A DNA stretch of 36,328 nt from Porticoccus sp. (GTDB taxonomy: Bacteria; Pseudomonadota; Gammaproteobacteria; Pseudomonadales; Porticoccaceae): assembly GCA_002733125.1 (NCBI GenBank), contig NVUM01000008.1, forward strand, positions 77,690 through 114,017, in the 5' to 3' direction. The notes under the pieces were generated by a model, which worked only from the letters and a program-made list of their open reading frames with translations, searched no databases and had not been told where the DNA came from. A program made the translations under genes and the position numbers. Positions 33,873 to 36,328 of the stretch are shown here, in pieces. Numbering within the stretch: position 1 is the stretch's first letter; the number at the start of each line of letters is the position of its first letter.

Positions 33873-35345
33873 ATGTCCCAGGCAACAATCAATTTACTGG
33901 ACCTCAAAGATCCGAAAATCAGGATGCTGCATATTACGTGGTTCGCCTTTTTTCTCAGTTTTGTCGTCTGGTTCAGCCATGCCCCAATGCTGGCGGTAAT
34001 CAAGGAGGCTTTTGACCTCACCGGAGAGCAGGTCAAGGCACTGATGATTCTCAATGTGGCCATGACAATTCCCGCCCGGATACTGATCGGTATTCTGGTA
34101 GACAAGTTTGGGCCACGACATATTTTCAGTGGTTTGCTGATACTTTCCGGCGGTATCTGCCTGCTGTTTGCTACGGCTACCAGCTATGAACAGTTGGCGT
34201 TATTCCGTTTTCTGCTCGGCTTTGTCGGTGCAGGATTCGTGATTGGCATTCGCATGGTCGGTGAGTGGTTTCCGGCCAGACAGGTGGGCTTGGCGGAGGG
34301 TATATACGGTGGCTGGGGCAACTTCGGTTCTGCGGCCGGCGCCATGGCGCTGCCTACCATTGCCCTGATGTTTGGGGGTGATGACGGTTGGCGCTATGCC
34401 CTGGGTCTTACGGGTGTCGTCGCTTCCTTCTATGGTGTGTTTTACTACCTGAAAGCTCGCAATACGCCAAAGGGTTCCACCTATTTCAAACCGAAAAAAT
34501 CCGGTGGCCTGGAAGTCTCCAGCTGGGGAGATTTCTGGTTTTACCTGGCGATGAACATCCCCATGTACATCGCCCTGGCGGTACTGACCTGGAAATTGTC
34601 TCCGTCCAACTTGGGGCTGCTCTCCTCGGGAGGGGCCAGTGGTATCTACATCGGTCTGGTGCTGCTCTATCTGTTCCAGGTGTACCAGATCTGGAAGGTG
34701 AATCACGAACACCTGAAACAGTGTGTCCCGGAAATGCAACGCTACCAATTCAGGCAGGTGGCGATTCTCGACGGGTCCTATTTTGTTACCTTTGGTTCCG
34801 AGCTGGCGGTGGTCTCGATGCTGCCATTGTTCTTCCTGGAAACCTTTGAGGGCCTTGACCCAGTCAAGGCTGGGCTGCTGGCCTCAGGGTTCGCTTTCAT
34901 GAATCTGGTGGCACGTCCCGGTGGCGGCTGGCTGAGTGACAGGTTCGGTCGCCGCAAGACCCTGATGATCCTGATTTCCGGGCTCGCCGCAGGCTATTTC
35001 CTGCTTAGCCATATCGATGGCACCTGGTGGATTTTTTTGGCGGTACTCGCCACCATGTGCTGCTCGTTCTTTGTCCAGGCGGGGGAGGGTGCAGTGTTTG
35101 CCATGGTGCCGCTGGTGCAGCGGCGTATGACCGGCCAGATCGCCGGTATGGCCGGTGCCTATGGCAACGTTGGTGGTGTGACCTATCTGACCATTCTGTC
35201 GTTTGTCGACTATCAAACCTTTTTTCTGCTGATCGCCGCTTCCGCTGTTCTGTTGTTTGTAGGTGTGATTTTCCTGAAGGAGCCTTCCGGCAAGATGGCC
35301 GAAGTATTACCTGATGGAACAGTCGAGCTGATCGACGTAAGCTGA
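33873..35345 (+). CDS. Nitrate/nitrite porter (NarK/NasA-type MFS), third copy
   Basis: A 490-residue major-facilitator protein with about twelve helices. The two nitrate signatures are present: [12 protein letters not shown] (about residues 149-160) and [11 protein letters not shown] (about 428-438). It differs in sequence and length from both porters of the nar operon. The downstream phosphatase/kinase gene is the neighbour usually seen with assimilatory nasA in Pseudomonas-type nas-nir loci, suggesting this may be the NasA-type porter, yet its promoter has FNR and NarL sites typical of respiration. Start ATG 33873 has a GAGG upstream. Confidence 0.9.
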   Translation: MSQATINLLDLKDPKIRMLHITWFAFFLSFVVWFSHAPMLAVIKEAFDLTGEQVKALMILNVAMTIPARILIGILVDKFGPRHIFSGLLILSGGICLLFATATSYEQLALFRFLLGFVGAGFVIGIRMVGEWFPARQVGLAEGIYGGWGNFGSAAGAMALPTIALMFGGDDGWRYALGLTGVVASFYGVFYYLKARNTPKGSTYFKPKKSGGLEVSSWGDFWFYLAMNIPMYIALAVLTWKLSPSNLGLLSSGGASGIYIGLVLLYLFQVYQIWKVNHEHLKQCVPEMQRYQFRQVAILDGSYFVTFGSELAVVSMLPLFFLETFEGLDPVKAGLLASGFAFMNLVARPGGGWLSDRFGRRKTLMILISGLAAGYFLLSHIDGTWWIFLAVLATMCCSFFVQAGEGAVFAMVPLVQRRMTGQIAGMAGAYGNVGGVTYLTILSFVDYQTFFLLIAASAVLLFVGVIFLKEPSGKMAEVLPDGTVELIDVS

Positions 35346-35378
35346 TATGACAACCAACATGATTGAGAGGATACATGC

Positions 35379-36328
35379 GTGAGTCAGGGAAGCATTGAAA
35401 CAGGAAATGTTTTCCGGGCCACTGTGGGGTGTTGCTCCGATGCAGGCGTCAAACCGGTCAATGAGGATGCCGTGGGCTATCGTATTCCCGACGATCACCT
35501 GCTCAATACCAAAGGCATAGTTGTGGCGCTGGCAGACGGCGTCAGCACTGCCGAGGCGGGCAGAGAGGCGGCTGAGCTGTGCATTCGCTCGGTGCTAAAC
35601 GATTACTATACGACCCCGGAGACCTGGAGTGTCAAACATGCTATTCAGAAAATTCTCACCCCGCTGAATCGTCAACTATATAACCTGGGGCACGAAATCC
35701 AGGATGAGGCGCGGGGTTATGTCACCACCCTGAGTGTGCTGGTGATCAAGTCCCACCTCGGCTATCTGTTTCATATCGGCGACAGCCGCATTCACCGCCT
35801 GGCGGCAGAGGACGGGGAATTAATCCAGTTGACCCGGGATCACACGGCGGGTATTTCCGCCGAACAGAATTACCTGATTCGCGCCATGGGCATGGATACC
35901 GGCCTCAATGTGGATGCCAGCGTTGTCACCCTTAAGCAGGGTGACATTTTTCTGCTCACCAGCGATGGGGTACACGATTTCCTTTCCATTGAAGCGTTGC
36001 GAGGACTGATCGAGCGCCATCCGAAAGATTACCAGCGCGCCTGTCGTACCATTGTTGCTGCTGCGCGGGCCGCCGGCAGTAATGACAACTTGAGTTGTGT
36101 CCTGCTGCGCATCGACCATTTGGGGCTGGAAAATATCGAGGACCTTAACGAGCGGTTGACCCGGCTGCCGTTCCCTCCTGATCTGTCCCCCGGACTGAAG
36201 ATTGATGGCTACGAGGTGTTGGCAGAAATGTATGCCAGCGAGCGAACTCAGCTCTACCGGGTGCGGGACCTGGACACTGGTGCGGAGCTGGTGATGAAAA
36301 CCCCATCGCAGAATTACTGTGACAGCCC
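35379..36328 (+). CDS. Bifunctional PP2C phosphatase / Ser-Thr kinase (5' part)
   Basis: The frame starts at GTG 35379, with GAGAGG at 35365-35370 as ribosome site; the overlapping ATG at 35375 hits a stop after seven codons. About 316 codons are present and the gene runs off the window. Residues 1-250 form a PP2C-type phosphatase: N-E-D-A-V-G, A-D-G-V-S, G-D-S-R-I-H-R-L, T-S-D-G-V-H-D-F and N-D-N-L-S-C carry the metal-binding Asp residues. From about residue 275 a kinase domain begins (D-G-Y-E-V-L, Y-R-V-R, V-M-K-T with the probable ATP-binding Lys). It follows the porter by 33 bp. Such fusions accompany nitrate porters and nirBD in several gammaproteobacteria; their targets are not known to me. 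Confidence 0.88.
   Translation, partial: MSQGSIETGNVFRATVGCCSDAGVKPVNEDAVGYRIPDDHLLNTKGIVVALADGVSTAEAGREAAELCIRSVLNDYYTTPETWSVKHAIQKILTPLNRQLYNLGHEIQDEARGYVTTLSVLVIKSHLGYLFHIGDSRIHRLAAEDGELIQLTRDHTAGISAEQNYLIRAMGMDTGLNVDASVVTLKQGDIFLLTSDGVHDFLSIEALRGLIERHPKDYQRACRTIVAAARAAGSNDNLSCVLLRIDHLGLENIEDLNERLTRLPFPPDLSPGLKIDGYEVLAEMYASERTQLYRVRDLDTGAELVMKTPSQNYCDS

Noticed and set aside
1-36328. CRISPR arrays, tRNA or rRNA genes, intact insertion sequences, prophage or integrase genes
   Set aside because: None seen; the only mobile trace is the IS3-type fragment near 15302-15444.

Overview
This window is a nitrate-respiration island from a gammaproteobacterium. Family-level resemblance of the proteins and the gene order (narK1-narK2-narG-narH-narJ-narI-ppiC with narXL divergent, as in Pseudomonas-type denitrifiers) support that class; I cannot assign a genus from sequence alone. 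No rRNA, tRNA, CRISPR array or intact mobile element was seen. No nirS/nirK, nor or nos genes lie inside the window, so the respiratory product that can be shown here is nitrite.

Layout, left to right. 1-1022: the 3' end of an ATP-grasp ligase gene and a cytochrome c5-like lipoprotein gene with a terminator. 1150-2918: mobA and a first moaA (molybdenum cofactor). 2985-4349: a TetR regulator followed by an AhpD-like gene, with similar pseudo-palindromes in front of both. 4415-6978 (minus): an outer-membrane porin and a MoeB-rhodanese fusion. 7216-9440 (plus): a second moaA and nnrS, divergent from the porin around one FNR/DNR box. 9593-15222 (minus): tetR, RND adaptor, RND pump and a class II cytochrome c. 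A scrap of an IS3-family transposase lies at about 15302-15444. 15446-26078 (minus): narK1-narK2-narGHJI-ppiC. 26307-29465 (plus): narX, narL and ubiT. 29462-33507 (minus): uspA, ubiU, ubiV, a cytochrome P450 and a VF530-type small protein. 33873 to the end (plus): a third nitrate/nitrite transporter and the start of a protein phosphatase/kinase fusion.

How it fits together. NarK-type carriers move nitrate and nitrite, the porin may admit substrate through the outer membrane, and NarGHI reduces nitrate to nitrite using quinol, with NarJ (and probably the parvulin) assisting assembly. MobA, the two MoaA copies and MoeB supply steps of molybdenum cofactor synthesis for NarG. UbiT, UbiU and UbiV make ubiquinone without O2. 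NnrS and the class II cytochrome c suggest handling of nitric oxide stress. NarXL senses nitrate.

Regulatory reading. Four FNR/DNR-like boxes are visible (7119-7132, 26138-26151, 33574-33587, 33771-33784). Two transporter promoters (narK1 and the third transporter) share the same geometry: an FNR box about 41.5 bp and a NarL 7-2-7 site about 94 bp upstream of the inferred transcription start. The most unusual item is the P450 encoded directly after ubiUV: its heme-thiolate site is intact, but the I-helix acid used for O2 activation appears to be missing.
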